Notes: generated by a model from the letters alone, not told the origin. Positions 22,483 through 32,164 are shown, numbered from the stretch's first letter. The stretch is DNA of 42,866 nucleotides from Rhodococcus triatomae BKS 15-14 (GCA_000341795.1 AODO01000019.1:1-42866); one strand, 5' to 3'. Numbers and translations are program-made.

Positions 22483-24131
22483 ATCCGCTCCGGGGCGCTC
22501 ACGCCGAGCAGTCCGAGACCGTTGGCGAGGACCTGGCGGGTGGCACCGCACAACGCCAGTCGCGCGGTGTGCAGCTCGCCCGCGGGCTCGTCGCCCTGCG
22601 GAAGCACGCGGCAGTCGGTGTAGAAGCGGTGGTAGGTGCCCGCGAGTTCCTCCAGGTACCGGGCGATCCGGTGCGGCTCCCGCAGGTCCGCTGCAGCCTT
22701 GACGACCTTCGGGAAGTCACCGATCGTGCGGATCAGGTCGCCTTCCCGGTCGTGCGTGAGCAACTCGAACCTCGGGTCCTCGGTGGTCAGGCCGAGATCC
22801 GCGGCGTTGCGGGCCAGCGACGCGAGCCGGGCATGTGCGTACTGCACGTAGTAGACGGGGTTCTCGCTGGTGGTGCTCGCCCACAGCTCGAGGTCGATGT
22901 CGAGGCTCGAGTCGACCGACGAGCGGATCATTGCGTAGCGGGCGGCGTCCACACCGATGGCCTCGACGAGGTCGTCGAGGGTGATGACGGTGCCTGCGCG
23001 CTTGCTCATCTTCACCGCGACCCCGTCGCGGACCAGGTTGACCATCTGGCCGATCAGCACCTCGACCGTTGCCGGGTCGTCGCCGAACGCGGCGGCCGCG
23101 GCCTTGAGACGGCCGATGTAGCCGTGGTGGTCGGCGCCGAGCATGTAGATGCACAGGTCGAACCCGCGGGAGCGCTTGTCCTGGAAGTACGCGATGTCGC
23201 CGGCGATGTAGGCGGCGTTGCCGTCCGACTTGATGACGACGCGGTCCTTGTCGTCACCGAAGTCGGTGCTCTTGAGCCACCAGGCTCCGTCCTCCTCGTA
23301 GAGGTTCCCGCTGCCCTTGAGGGTGGCGACGGCCTTCTCGACGGCGCCCGATTCGAAAAGCGAGTTCTCGTGGAAGTAGACGTCGAAGTCGGTGCCGAAC
23401 TCGTGCAGGGTCCGCTTGATGTGGTCGAACATCATCGCGACGCCGAGCGCGCGGAACGCCTCCTGCTGCTCGTCGCCGGCCAATTCCAGGGCGTCGGGGC
23501 GCTGACGCACCACCTCGGCCGCGATGTCGACGATGTACGCGCCTGCGTACCCGTCCTCGGGGGCCGGTTCGCCCTTGGCCGCGGCGATGAGCGACCGGGC
23601 GAAGCGGTCGATCTGGGCGCCGTGATCGTTGAAGTAGTACTCCCGGGTCACGTCGGCGCCCTGCGCCGCCAGGATGCGACCCAACGCGTCGCCGACGGCG
23701 GCCCAGCGGGTGCCGCCGAGGTGGATCGGACCGGTGGGGTTCGCCGACACGAACTCGAGATTGATTCGGGTCCCGTCCAGCGACGACCCGTTTCCGTACG
23801 CCTGACCTGCGGCGATCGCCTTCTCGACGATGGCTCCCTGGGCCGCGGCGGCGAGCCGGATGTTGAGGAAACCCGGACCGGCGACCTCGGCGGACTCGAT
23901 ACCGGCATCGGCGGTCAACGCCTCGGCGATCCAGGTCGCCAGGTCTCGGGGATTCGCGCCGGCCTTCTTGCCGACCTGCATCGCGACGTTGCTCGCGTAG
24001 TCCCCGTGCTCGGGGTTGCGCGGCCGCTCGACGGTCAGCGTCGCGGGCAGCACGGAGGCGTCCAGGTCGTGCTCGGTGAGGACCTTCGCGGCGGTGATGC
24101 GAAGGAGTTCTGCAAGGTCGGCGGGAGTCAC
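22479..24131 (-). CDS. argS: Arginyl-tRNA synthetase
   Basis: Class I synthetase charging tRNA-Arg. The 550-residue protein has the HIGH-type motif [10 protein letters not shown] (131-140), the KMSKS-type [10 protein letters not shown], the N-terminal tRNA D-loop domain and the C-terminal anticodon-binding helices ([12 protein letters not shown] onward). The start is GTG 24131. A TAGGAT hexamer at 24140-24145 lies only 8 nt upstream, so the mRNA may be leaderless. It is the first gene of the argS-lysA-hom-thrC-thrB operon. Confidence 0.96.
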   Translation of the reverse strand: MTPADLAELLRITAAKVLTEHDLDASVLPATLTVERPRNPEHGDYASNVAMQVGKKAGANPRDLATWIAEALTADAGIESAEVAGPGFLNIRLAAAAQGAIVEKAIAAGQAYGNGSSLDGTRINLEFVSANPTGPIHLGGTRWAAVGDALGRILAAQGADVTREYYFNDHGAQIDRFARSLIAAAKGEPAPEDGYAGAYIVDIAAEVVRQRPDALELAGDEQQEAFRALGVAMMFDHIKRTLHEFGTDFDVYFHENSLFESGAVEKAVATLKGSGNLYEEDGAWWLKSTDFGDDKDRVVIKSDGNAAYIAGDIAYFQDKRSRGFDLCIYMLGADHHGYIGRLKAAAAAFGDDPATVEVLIGQMVNLVRDGVAVKMSKRAGTVITLDDLVEAIGVDAARYAMIRSSVDSSLDIDLELWASTTSENPVYYVQYAHARLASLARNAADLGLTTEDPRFELLTHDREGDLIRTIGDFPKVVKAAADLREPHRIARYLEELAGTYHRFYTDCRVLPQGDEPAGELHTARLALCGATRQVLANGLGLLGVSAPERM

Positions 24132-24305
24132 GGGTATCCATCCTATGGGCTGGCCGTTCGAAGCCTGCGCTCAGGCACGGAACGTACAGTGGGGCGACCG
24201 CGGGTCCGCCGTCACGCGACGGTGTCGTCCGTCACACGACGAGGCGACCGCGTTGCACCACCCGTGACAGACATGACGTCCACATCAGCGAAAGAGCACT
24301 CACAG
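24132..24305. promoter_or_regulatory. Divergent promoter region argS / DUF3105
   Basis: 174 bp between two divergent genes. On the minus strand TAGGAT (24140-24145) is a good -10 for argS, without an obvious -35. On the plus strand TACAGT (24185-24190) is a possible -10 for the DUF3105 gene. An in-frame ATG at 24273 lies inside the region. Confidence 0.4.
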
Positions 24306-25163
24306 ATGCCGAGCGGTTCGGAAAATCGCGGCGCCAAGAGCAGCGCCAAGTCAGCGAAGGCCATCAAGGCCGCCAACAAGAAGTCCGGCGGATCACCCAA
24401 GGGCGGCCTGCCGAAGCAGCGCAACATTCCGTGGCTCACTGTCGGCGCCGTGGTCGCCGTCGTCGCGCTCGTCGCCCTGCTCGCCGTGAATCTGGTGCCG
24501 AAGTACCAGGACAAGGCGGAGGCCGACAAGTTCGCGCCCACCGAGTCGAACCAGGACCCCTCGGACGGCATCGACGGCGTCGTCAAGATCGACTACCCGG
24601 CCGCTCTCCACGTGTCGGCGGACCAGCGCGTCGCGTACGACCAGGCTCCCCCGTTCGGCGGCCCGCACGACCAGACGTGGGCGACCTGCACCGGTGTCGT
24701 CTACCCCACGGCGATCCGCAGCGAGAACGCCGTGCACTCCCTCGAGCACGGCGCCGTGTGGATCACCTACAACCCGGAACTCGTGTCCGACGACCAGAGG
24801 CAGCAGCTCGCCGACCGGGTCGACGGCAAGTCCTACATGCTGATGTCGCCGTACCCGGGCCTCGACTCGCCGATCTCCCTGCAGAGCTGGGGCCATCAGC
24901 TCAAGGTCGACAGCGCGGACGACGAGCGGATCAACCAGTTCGTCGCCGCCTTGCGCCTGAACCGGTTCGGGGCCTACCCGGAGGTCGGCGCGTCCTGCTC
25001 GACGATCCCGGGTGCGTTCGATCCGGACAACCCGCCGGCCTTCGACCCGAGCGATCCGGGTCCGAACGCGGTCTCCATGGACGGTGCGGGCCTGACCCCG
25101 GACGCGTCGGAGATCGGCGGCACCGGACTGCCGATGGCGCCCGAGCCCGCGCCGGCGAGCTGA
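24306..25163 (+). CDS. DUF3105 membrane-anchored extracytoplasmic protein
   Basis: A 285-residue protein with a Lys/Ala-rich cytoplasmic N-terminus (1-40), one membrane helix (about 43-64) and an exported domain. The exported part has the DUF3105 hallmarks PPFGGPHDQTWATCTGVVY and NAVHSLEHGAVWITYNP, and ends in a Pro/Asp-rich low-complexity tail. The function of the family is unknown. The next gene is DUF305, a pairing that recurs in actinobacteria. The start could instead be ATG 24273, 11 codons upstream; I chose 24306 because of GAAAGAG upstream. Confidence 0.85.
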   Translation: MPSGSENRGAKSSAKSAKAIKAANKKSGGSPKGGLPKQRNIPWLTVGAVVAVVALVALLAVNLVPKYQDKAEADKFAPTESNQDPSDGIDGVVKIDYPAALHVSADQRVAYDQAPPFGGPHDQTWATCTGVVYPTAIRSENAVHSLEHGAVWITYNPELVSDDQRQQLADRVDGKSYMLMSPYPGLDSPISLQSWGHQLKVDSADDERINQFVAALRLNRFGAYPEVGASCSTIPGAFDPDNPPAFDPSDPGPNAVSMDGAGLTPDASEIGGTGLPMAPEPAPAS

Positions 25164-25230
25164 CGCACCAGGTCACCCGGACGTTCTGGGCGAACCGCCC
25201 GGATCGAGCCGGCACAGGAAGGACGTGGAC

Positions 25231-25965
25231 ATGACATCCACCGACACAGGAGCAGAACCCGCTCCGCGCAGCCAACGCACCGCGCTCGCGATCCTGGGGC
25301 TCGTCGCGGCGATCGCGGTCGGTTTCGGGCTCGGGTTCCTGGCCAACCAGCTGCTGCACGACGACACGGTCACCCCGACCGCCGGATCGGTCGACGTCGG
25401 GTTCGCGCAGGACATGATCGAACACCACGACCAGGCCGTGGAGATGTCGGCGATCGCCATCGCGAACGCCTCGGATCCGCTGGTCCGGGACTTCGCGTAC
25501 GACCTCCTGACCACGCAGCAGAACCAGATCGGCCAGATGACCGGGTGGCTCGCGCTGTGGAATCAGCCGGTGGCGTCCTCGGCGGAGCACATGGCGTGGA
25601 TGGGCGACGGGCACGACCACACCGGTGGGCACGAGGGCGCCGCACACGGCGGGACGTCCGCGGCGGCCACGCCGGCCGCAGGCGCAGCGTCGTCTGGCGG
25701 TGCTCAGATGCCCGGGATGGCGACGTCGGCGGAGATGTCGGCGCTGCGGCAGGCCGGGGGTGAGGCCGCGGACGTGATGTTCCTGCAGTTGATGCTGCGG
25801 CATCACCAGGGCGGACTCGAGATGATGGAGTACGCCGCACAGAACGCCGACGTCGCGGCGGTACGCAACCTGGCCCAGACGATGGTCTCCACCCAGCAGA
25901 GCGAGTCCGAGCGGATGACCCAGATGCTCGCCGAGAAGGGCGCCGAACCGCTCCCCTTCCCCTGA
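25231..25965 (+). CDS. DUF305 family protein, ferritin-like, exported
   Basis: A 244-residue protein with one N-terminal membrane/signal helix (about 17-40) and then two DUF305 repeats of a His-rich helical unit. The motifs are MIEHHDQAVEMS (His65, His66) and, in the second half, MLRHHQGGLEMM. A His/Gly-rich linker (GHDHTGGHEGAAHGG) lies between them. The family is often linked to copper or other metal handling, but the substrate is not known here. The ATG at 25231 has AGGAAGGA 7 bp upstream; the GTG at 25225 is too close to it. Confidence 0.88.
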   Translation: MTSTDTGAEPAPRSQRTALAILGLVAAIAVGFGLGFLANQLLHDDTVTPTAGSVDVGFAQDMIEHHDQAVEMSAIAIANASDPLVRDFAYDLLTTQQNQIGQMTGWLALWNQPVASSAEHMAWMGDGHDHTGGHEGAAHGGTSAAATPAAGAASSGGAQMPGMATSAEMSALRQAGGEAADVMFLQLMLRHHQGGLEMMEYAAQNADVAAVRNLAQTMVSTQQSESERMTQMLAEKGAEPLPFP

Positions 25966-26002
25966 TGCCCGCCCCCGCGGCCTTCACGTGACCCTCCCCA
26001 CA

Positions 26003-26057
26003 GGCATGAACGGAACCGTTCAGTCGATCTGATCGACTGAACGGTTCCGTTCATGCC
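26003..26057. terminator. Perfect 27-bp inverted repeat between convergent genes
   Basis: Left arm 26003-26029 and right arm 26031-26057 are exact reverse complements with a single T between them. Each arm contains an internal smaller dyad, GAACGG-AA-CCGTTC or its complement. It lies between the stops of DUF305 (25965) and xfp; the xfp stop codon (26051-26053) is within the right arm. The best explanation is a bidirectional terminator, although the stem is unusually long and perfect. Confidence 0.7.
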
Positions 26058-28468
26058 GACGGCGGGGGCGGCGGGGCCGGGGTGGACCCGACCGTCCAGT
26101 CGCGCACCTCGGGCAGGTCCTCGAGGTACTCGACGACGTGCGCGCGATGCCGCTCCAGCTGAGTTCGGCAGTACGCCGCGAGTTCGTCGCCGCGCTCCGG
26201 GACGCGCCTGCTGCGCCGGAGCGCTTCGATGACGAGGTGGTAGCGGCTCATCCGATTGAGGACCACCATGTCGAACGGTGTTGTCGTGGTGCCCTGTTCG
26301 CTGAACCCGCGGACGTGGAATCGGGCCGCGTCGGGCCGCCCGTGCAGCAGCTCGTGGACGGCACGCGAGTAACCGTGGAAGGCGAAGACAACGTCGGTGT
26401 CGGCGGTGAACAGGTCGACGAACGTCGCGTCGGAGAAGCCGTGGGGGTGGTCCCCCGGTGGGAGCAGCGCCATCAGATCGACGACGTTGACCACCCGCAC
26501 CCGCAGGTACGGCACCCAGGCCCGCAGCAGTTCCGCGGCTGCCAGGATCTCCTGCGTCGGTACGTCCCCGGCCGCGGCCAGCACGATGTCCGGCGGTTCT
26601 CCTGCGTCCGGTTCCCTGCCCGCCCAGTGCCACACCGACGCGCCCGCGGCGCAGTGGACGGCCGCCTCGTCGAGGGTCAGGTACTGCAGGTGCGGCTGTT
26701 TGTCGACGACGATCAGGTTGACGTGATCGACACTGCGCAGGCAGTGGTCGGCGATCGACAGCAGCGTGTTCGAGTCCGGTGGCAGCCAGATCCGGACGAC
26801 GTCGGGGGCGAGCGGGATCGCGGCGTCGATCATGCCGGGCCCCTGGTGACTGAATCCGTTGTGGTCGTTGCGCCAGCACGTGCTGGTCAGCAGGACGTTC
26901 AGCGACGACACCGGCTCGCGCCACGGCAGTGTGGCCGAATGCTGGAGCCACTTCGCATGCTGGATCAGCATCGACACGCTCACCATGGCGAATGCCTCGT
27001 AGCTGGCGAAGACACCGTGCCCACCGGCGAGCAGGTAGCCCTCCAGCCAGCCCTGACAGAGGTGTTCGCTCAGCACCTCCATCACCCGACCGTCGGGGCC
27101 CAGACCGTCGTCGTGTTCGGTCACCGGCAGCTGCCAGCACCGGTCGGTGACCTCGAAGACGGCGCCCAGCCTGTTGCTCGCCGTCTCGTCGGGGCAGAAC
27201 AACCGGAAGTCCCCGCCGCCGTCCGATCGCGTTCCCGCGGCGTAGATGTCGCGCATGAGTTCGCCGAACACACGGGTCGTCTCGTGGAAGGTCGTCCCGG
27301 GCGTCGGCACGTCGAGTGCGTAGCGTTCGAGCGCGGGGACGTGCAGCGGCCGGCGCAGGCGTCCACCGTTGGCGTAGGGCGTGGAGCCCAGCCGCTTGTC
27401 GCCGGCGGGTGCCAGGGCCGCGAGTTCCGGCGCCAATGCTCCATCGGCGTCGAACAGGGTGTCCGGGCGGTACGAGCGCAGCCACTCCTCCAGCAGCGCC
27501 AGGTGTTCCGGGTTGTCCCGCACACCCGACAGCGGCACCTGGTGCGCGCGGTGCGTGCCTTCCACGAGGACTCCGTCGACGGTGTGCGGTCCGGTCCAGC
27601 CCTTCGGCGTGCGCAGGACGATCGCGGGCCATCGACGATCTCCGTCGGCGGCGTCCGACCGGGCGGCCTCCTGCATCGCCGTGATCGTGTCGTATGCGCT
27701 GTCGACGGCGGTGGCCAGTTCTCGGAACACCCGACGCGGATCGTCGCCCTCGACGAAGATCGGCGCCCACCCCTGTCCGGAGAACTGGGCCGCGACGTCC
27801 TCGTCGCTGCTGCGCCCGAGCACGGTGGGACCGGCGATCTTGGCTCCGTTGAGATGCAGGATCGGGAGCACCGCGCCGTCGCGTCGCGGATTGAGGAACG
27901 CAGGGAGTTTCCAGGACGCGGACAGGGGCCCGGTCTCGGCTTCGCCGTCACCGATGACGCAGGCCACCAGCAGGTCGGGCCGGTCGAAGGCGGCGCCGGC
28001 GGCGTGGGCGAGCGCATAGCCGAGTTCGCCGCCCTCGTGGATGCTTCCGGGTGTCTGCACGCTGACGTGGCTGGGTATTCCACCGGGTGTCGAGAACTGG
28101 CGGCACAAGCGCTCGATGCCGACGGCGTCCGGTCCCACGTGGGGATAGACCTCGGAGTAGGTGCCCTCCAGATACGTTGCGGCGACCAGCGCGGGACCGC
28201 CGTGGCCGGGACCGGTGACGTACAACCAGTCCGCGCCGGTGCGGCGGATGTGCCGGTTCAGGACGGTGTAGATCGCCGACAGCCCCGGGCTGGTGCCCCA
28301 GTGACCGAGCAGTCTCGGCTTGATGTGCTCGGCGCGCAGCGGCTCACGGAGGAGGGTGTTCGCCTGCAGGTATATCTGCGCGACCGTGAGGTAGTTGGCG
28401 GCCGCCCACCATCGCAGGTCCAGGTCGAGCTCGTCGTCGGTGTATCCGGATCCGGTCGTGTCGGCCAT
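26051..28468 (-). CDS. xfp: Xylulose-5-phosphate/fructose-6-phosphate phosphoketolase
   Basis: A thiamine-diphosphate enzyme that splits Xu5P (and usually F6P) with phosphate to acetyl-phosphate and G3P or E4P. The 805-residue protein is full length. The N-terminal part has GHWGTSPGLSAIY and the TPP motif GDGEAETG (173-180) with HLNGAKI following. The middle has the pyrimidine-binding domain (FSHQGPGM) and the C-terminal domain is intact. The ATG at 28468 has GAGGAAGG upstream. It is monocistronic and convergent with DUF305. No acetate kinase or phosphotransacetylase gene is nearby. Confidence 0.96.
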   Translation of the reverse strand: MADTTGSGYTDDELDLDLRWWAAANYLTVAQIYLQANTLLREPLRAEHIKPRLLGHWGTSPGLSAIYTVLNRHIRRTGADWLYVTGPGHGGPALVAATYLEGTYSEVYPHVGPDAVGIERLCRQFSTPGGIPSHVSVQTPGSIHEGGELGYALAHAAGAAFDRPDLLVACVIGDGEAETGPLSASWKLPAFLNPRRDGAVLPILHLNGAKIAGPTVLGRSSDEDVAAQFSGQGWAPIFVEGDDPRRVFRELATAVDSAYDTITAMQEAARSDAADGDRRWPAIVLRTPKGWTGPHTVDGVLVEGTHRAHQVPLSGVRDNPEHLALLEEWLRSYRPDTLFDADGALAPELAALAPAGDKRLGSTPYANGGRLRRPLHVPALERYALDVPTPGTTFHETTRVFGELMRDIYAAGTRSDGGGDFRLFCPDETASNRLGAVFEVTDRCWQLPVTEHDDGLGPDGRVMEVLSEHLCQGWLEGYLLAGGHGVFASYEAFAMVSVSMLIQHAKWLQHSATLPWREPVSSLNVLLTSTCWRNDHNGFSHQGPGMIDAAIPLAPDVVRIWLPPDSNTLLSIADHCLRSVDHVNLIVVDKQPHLQYLTLDEAAVHCAAGASVWHWAGREPDAGEPPDIVLAAAGDVPTQEILAAAELLRAWVPYLRVRVVNVVDLMALLPPGDHPHGFSDATFVDLFTADTDVVFAFHGYSRAVHELLHGRPDAARFHVRGFSEQGTTTTPFDMVVLNRMSRYHLVIEALRRSRRVPERGDELAAYCRTQLERHRAHVVEYLEDLPEVRDWTVGSTPAPPPPPSA

Positions 28469-28632
28469 CGGCTCTCGCCTTCCTCGGTGCCTCGTTGGAC
28501 CTCACCTCGTCGGCTTCATGCTGCGGGCTACCAGGGACTTTGTCCACACAGAGGGCGCGAATATGGATTCCGCCGCACCATGCGCTACGCTGATCCCGCC
28601 CAACAGGCACACCGGGTGATTCACGTCGGTGC

Positions 28633-28705
28633 GCCCCCGTAGCTCAGGGGATAGAGCGTTCGCCTCCGGAGCGAAAGGCCGCAGGTTCGAATCCTGCCGG
28701 GGGCA
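28633..28705 (+). tRNA. tRNA-Arg (anticodon CCG)
   Basis: A 73-nt cloverleaf: acceptor GCCCCCG pairs with CGGGGGC, and the D-arm is GCTC...GAGC. The anticodon stem TTCGC/GCGAA encloses CTCCGGA (anticodon CCG, reads CGG), and the T-arm GCAGG TTCGAAT CCTGC is perfect. The discriminator is A and CCA is not encoded. Confidence 0.97.
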
Positions 28706-28730
28706 CTCGCATTTCGAGTGCACCAGTCAA

Positions 28731-28771
28731 CGAAGAAACCCCGGTCGACCACGTCGACCGGGGCTTCTTCG
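28731..28771. terminator. Bidirectional terminator, tRNA-Arg / epoxide hydrolase-like gene
   Basis: A 19-bp stem with one mismatch (28731-28749 with 28753-28771) and a 3-nt loop. The outer arm is A/G-rich on one side and TTCTTC on the other, giving a U-rich tail in the plus direction. It lies 25 bp after the tRNA and 12 bp before the stop of the convergent gene. Confidence 0.75.
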
Positions 28772-28783
28772 TCGGTGAGTCGC

Positions 28784-29152
28784 TCAGCCGAGTGCGTTCA
28801 GCGGACCCATGTCGAAGTAGTCCCGCCACCCGGAGATCCTGCCGTCCTCGGTGACCTCGAAGACCCCCATCACCGGCAGTTCGATCGTGGTGCCGTTGAT
28901 CGTGAAGACGTCGGTGCGTTCGTTCATCACGACCGATCCGGCGGACACCTGCCGGTGCACCCGGAAGTCGATGCCGCCGAACTGGCCGACGAACCCGGTG
29001 AGGAACTCCTTGATCGCTGCCTGGCCGACGACCGGCGCCATCGGAATGTTGTGGTACACCGCGTCTTCGGTGAAGTATGCGGCGAGGGTGTCCACGTCGG
29101 CGTCGGCCCAGGCCGCGCAGAACTCGGTGACGATGCTGTCGGGTGTGCTCAA
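28784..29152 (-). CDS. Limonene-1,2-epoxide hydrolase-like protein
   Basis: A 122-residue NTF2-fold protein. All five residues known for the limonene-epoxide hydrolase active site can be placed: Tyr33 and Asn35 (YHN), Arg79 and Asp81 (ERTD), and Asp111 (WRDYFD). It is therefore probably an active epoxide hydrolase rather than a mere SnoaL-like relative. The M. tuberculosis member EphG accepts cholesterol-5,6-oxide, as far as I recall. The start is TTG 29152 with AGGAG 7 bp upstream. It is the last gene of the cysD-cysNC-cysQ operon, 37 bp after cysQ. Substrate unknown. Confidence 0.82.
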   Translation of the reverse strand: MSTPDSIVTEFCAAWADADVDTLAAYFTEDAVYHNIPMAPVVGQAAIKEFLTGFVGQFGGIDFRVHRQVSAGSVVMNERTDVFTINGTTIELPVMGVFEVTEDGRISGWRDYFDMGPLNALG

Positions 29153-29189
29153 CTCGGGTCTCCTGTGTCGGTGTGCTCGGGCGGCTCGG

Positions 29190-30317
29190 TCATGCGGGTT
29201 CGACGATCGCGGTGATGGCCGTGATCTCGGCGCCGGGAACCGCGAAGTGCTCCGTCAGCGCGACGGTGACGGTCTCGTCCCCGACGCCCATGTCGAGGAG
29301 GAACCGGGCGACGACGTCGGTGCCGAATTCGGTGAAGGTGAGCTCGCGAATCGCGGTGAGCGGCAGGTACTGGGCGCCGGTCTCGAGTTCGCGGATGATC
29401 TCGGGGCCCGAGTCGCCGGTTCGTGTGCCGTTCTCCACGCGGAAACAGTCGGCGGCGAGACGCACCTTGCTCGCATCGTGACTGAGAAGCGAGCCGAGGT
29501 ACTCCCGCGCCATCGCCACCCGCGGACTGTCGGCGACCGCCCCGGTGAGGTCCGCAATCTCCGACAACAGCGCGGGCGCGAGGTCGGGGCGGCAGATGAG
29601 CAGGTCGGGCAGGTACGGGTGATCCTCGTTGTACCGCAGCGCGGTCCCGTCGACACGGGAGCAGTGCAGTCCGGCGGCGAGTGCGACTCCGACCGGGGCC
29701 GCGGAGTCCCATTCCCACTGTCCACCCGCGTGCACGTAGGCATCTGCCTCTCCGCGGAGGACCGCCATCGCCTTCGCCCCCGCCGACCCCATCGGTTCGA
29801 GGTCGCCGCCGATCCGCTCGGCCAGCGGCGCGGCGAACTCCGGTGGGCGGCTGTCGCTGACCAGGATTCGTGGCCGAGCACGTTCGGTGAACGCGGCGCT
29901 GCAGGTGTCGCTGCGGTACACCCGCCCCAGCGCGGGCTGCGCGACCGCCGCGGCGGTGATTCCCGCGCCCCGCTCCCACAGCGCGACGTGTACCGCCCAG
30001 TCCGCGCGCCCGGGCAGTCCGAACTCGCGGGAGCCGTCGAGCGGGTCGATGATCCACACCCGCGCCGACCCCCGCCGGGCCGGGTCCTCCACCGACTCCT
30101 CGGAGAGCACGGCGTCGTCGGGCCGGTGCTCGGCGAGCATCGTCAGCAGCAGGACGTCGGCGTCCGCGTCGCCCCGGCGGCTCAGCTCCCGGGCAGCCGC
30201 CTTCGGCAACGGGTCCGTGCCCAGCTCGCGATCCCGCAGGGCGAGCAGCAGGTCGCCGGCCCGCGCAGCGAGCTCGGCCGCGAGCTGCGCGTCGTCCAGT
30301 TCGAATTCGGTGCTCAT
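29190..30317 (-). CDS. cysQ: 3'(2'),5'-bisphosphate nucleotidase with C-terminal NTF2-like domain
   Basis: CysQ removes the 3'-phosphate of PAP, the by-product of PAPS-dependent sulfotransferases, and can also act on PAPS. Residues 1 to about 260 form the inositol-monophosphatase-type domain with the metal motif [12 protein letters not shown] and the second metal site [16 protein letters not shown]. The protein then continues in frame for about 107 residues (from near [10 protein letters not shown], residue 269). The pattern of that tail resembles an NTF2/SnoaL-like domain, which ordinary CysQ lacks. The ATG at 30317 overlaps the cysNC stop by 4 bp (ATGA). The CysQ call is strong; the nature of the tail is inference. 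Confidence 0.9.
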   Translation of the reverse strand: MSTEFELDDAQLAAELAARAGDLLLALRDRELGTDPLPKAAARELSRRGDADADVLLLTMLAEHRPDDAVLSEESVEDPARRGSARVWIIDPLDGSREFGLPGRADWAVHVALWERGAGITAAAVAQPALGRVYRSDTCSAAFTERARPRILVSDSRPPEFAAPLAERIGGDLEPMGSAGAKAMAVLRGEADAYVHAGGQWEWDSAAPVGVALAAGLHCSRVDGTALRYNEDHPYLPDLLICRPDLAPALLSEIADLTGAVADSPRVAMAREYLGSLLSHDASKVRLAADCFRVENGTRTGDSGPEIIRELETGAQYLPLTAIRELTFTEFGTDVVARFLLDMGVGDETVTVALTEHFAVPGAEITAITAIVEPA

Positions 30318-32164
30318 CGGACCAGATACTCCATGATCGCGGCGGCCTGCGCGACCGGATCGCCGTCCGCCGGCGTCAGGACGAGCTCGGCCCCCTCGGG
30401 GCGCTCGTAGGGGTCGTCGATTCCCGTGAAACCGGTGATCTCGCCCGCCCTCGCCCGGGCGTACATGCCCTTCGGGTCGCGCGCCTCGCACTGCTCCAGC
30501 GGCGTGTCGACGAACACCTCGACGAATCGAAGTCCCGCGGCCTCGTGTGCGGCGCGCACTCGGTCGCGGTCCTCGCGGTACGGGCTGATCAGCGACGCGA
30601 CCGCAACCATGCCCGCGTCGGCGAACAACTGCGCTACGGCTCCCACACGGCGGACGTTCTCGGCGCGGTCGTCGGCACCGAACCCGAGGTCGGCGTTGAG
30701 CCCGTGCCGGAGGTTGTCGCCGTCGAGGCGGTAGGCCGGGATCCCGGACGCCACCAGCGCGCGCTCCAGTTCCGCTGCGACGGAGGACTTCCCGGACGCG
30801 GACAGGCCGGTGAGCCACACGGTCGCTCCGCGGGTGGCGCGCTCGCTGCGGTCGATGGTGGCGCTGTGCCAGACGACGGCGGACTCCCGCAGTGTCGGAC
30901 CGGTGATCATGCCGGCCGCGACGGTGTTGCCGGTGGTGTCGTCGACGAGGACGAAGCTGCCGGTGACGCGATTGCGCCGGTAGGGGTCGAACAGCAGTGG
31001 CTGCTGTGAGCGCAGCTGGACGCGACCGATCTCGTTGAGCCGCAACGATCCGGCGGACTCGTCGCGGTGCAGCGTGTTGACGTCGAGCCGGTAGTCGAGC
31101 CGCTCGATCCGCGCTTTCGTGGACCGGGTGGTGTGCAGCAGCGTGTAGTTTCCGCCTTCGGACAGCTCGGACTGCTCGGTGAGCCAGCAGACCATGGCGT
31201 CGAGTTCCTGCCCGACCTGGGGGCGGTTGTTCGGACGGCACAGGGTGTCGCCGCGCGCGACGTCGATGTCGTCGGTCAGGCGGATACAGACCGCCGCGGG
31301 CGCGAACGCCTCGGCCATCGGAGCACCGCCCGGACCGTGGATCTCGGCGATCTGCGTTGCGCGTCCGGAAGGCAGTACGACGACGTCGTCGCCGGGCTTG
31401 AACACACCGCTGGCGACGGTCCCCGCGTACCCGCGGAAGTCGTGCAGGTCGGCGTCGGTCTGTCGCTGCGGCCGGATCACGTACTGAACGGGGAAGCGGG
31501 CGTCGATCAGGTTGCGGTCGGACGCGACGTGCACCTCCTCGAGCAGGTGCAGCAGCGAGGAGCCCTCGTACCACGGCATACTCTCGGTGCGGGTGACGAT
31601 GTTGTCGCCGCGCAGCGCGGACACGGGGACGAAGGACAGGTCGTGGACGTCGAGTTTCGCGGCGAACTGCCGGAATTCCTCGCAGATCTCCTCGAACCGG
31701 TCCTGCGACCAGTCGACGAGATCCATCTTGTTGACGCACACGACGAGGTGGGGAATGCCGAGGAGTGTCGAGAGGAACGCGTGCCGCCTGGTCTGCTCGA
31801 GCACGCCGTTGCGGGCGTCGACGAGGATCAGGGCGAGGTCGGCCGTGGACGCCCCGGTGACCATGTTGCGGGTGTACTGCTCGTGGCCGGGGGTGTCGGC
31901 GATGACGAACTTGCGCCGCGGGGTGGCGAAGTAGCGGTGCGCGACGTCGATGGTGATGCCCTGCTCGCGTTCGGCCCGCAACCCGTCTGTGAGCAGGGCG
32001 AGGTTCGCGTGCTCGTCGCCGCGTTCACGGCTGCTGCGCTCGACGGCTTCGAGCTGATCCTCGAAGATCGACTTCGAGTCGTAGAGGAGCCGGCCGATGA
32101 GCGTCGACTTGCCGTCGTCGACGCTGCCCGCGGTGGCGACACGAAGTAGCTGCTGCTGCGACAT
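30314..32164 (-). CDS. cysNC: Bifunctional sulfate adenylyltransferase subunit 1 / APS kinase
   Basis: A 616-residue fusion. Residues 1 to about 430 are CysN, an EF-Tu-like GTPase that drives APS synthesis with CysD: P-loop GSVDDGKST (13-21), [12 protein letters not shown] and NKMDL. Residues 445 to 616 are CysC, which phosphorylates APS to PAPS: P-loop GLSASGKS (453-460), [12 protein letters not shown] and [20 protein letters not shown]. The ATG at 32164 shares one base with the cysD stop (TGATG). With CysD the protein gives PAPS from sulfate, two ATP and GTP. No cysH, sulfite reductase or transporter gene is nearby, so PAPS made here may be for transfer rather than assimilation. Confidence 0.96.
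   Translation of the reverse strand: MSQQQLLRVATAGSVDDGKSTLIGRLLYDSKSIFEDQLEAVERSSRERGDEHANLALLTDGLRAEREQGITIDVAHRYFATPRRKFVIADTPGHEQYTRNMVTGASTADLALILVDARNGVLEQTRRHAFLSTLLGIPHLVVCVNKMDLVDWSQDRFEEICEEFRQFAAKLDVHDLSFVPVSALRGDNIVTRTESMPWYEGSSLLHLLEEVHVASDRNLIDARFPVQYVIRPQRQTDADLHDFRGYAGTVASGVFKPGDDVVVLPSGRATQIAEIHGPGGAPMAEAFAPAAVCIRLTDDIDVARGDTLCRPNNRPQVGQELDAMVCWLTEQSELSEGGNYTLLHTTRSTKARIERLDYRLDVNTLHRDESAGSLRLNEIGRVQLRSQQPLLFDPYRRNRVTGSFVLVDDTTGNTVAAGMITGPTLRESAVVWHSATIDRSERATRGATVWLTGLSASGKSSVAAELERALVASGIPAYRLDGDNLRHGLNADLGFGADDRAENVRRVGAVAQLFADAGMVAVASLISPYREDRDRVRAAHEAAGLRFVEVFVDTPLEQCEARDPKGMYARARAGEITGFTGIDDPYERPEGAELVLTPADGDPVAQAAAIMEYLVR

Noticed and set aside
22434-24305. Long N-terminal extension of the DUF3105 frame back to 22434
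   Set aside because: The upstream part is antisense to argS; family sequence begins only at about 24306.
29149-30057. 302-codon leftward frame over cysQ
   Set aside because: Shadow of the cysQ frame; only its last 14 codons form the short bridge ORF noted above.
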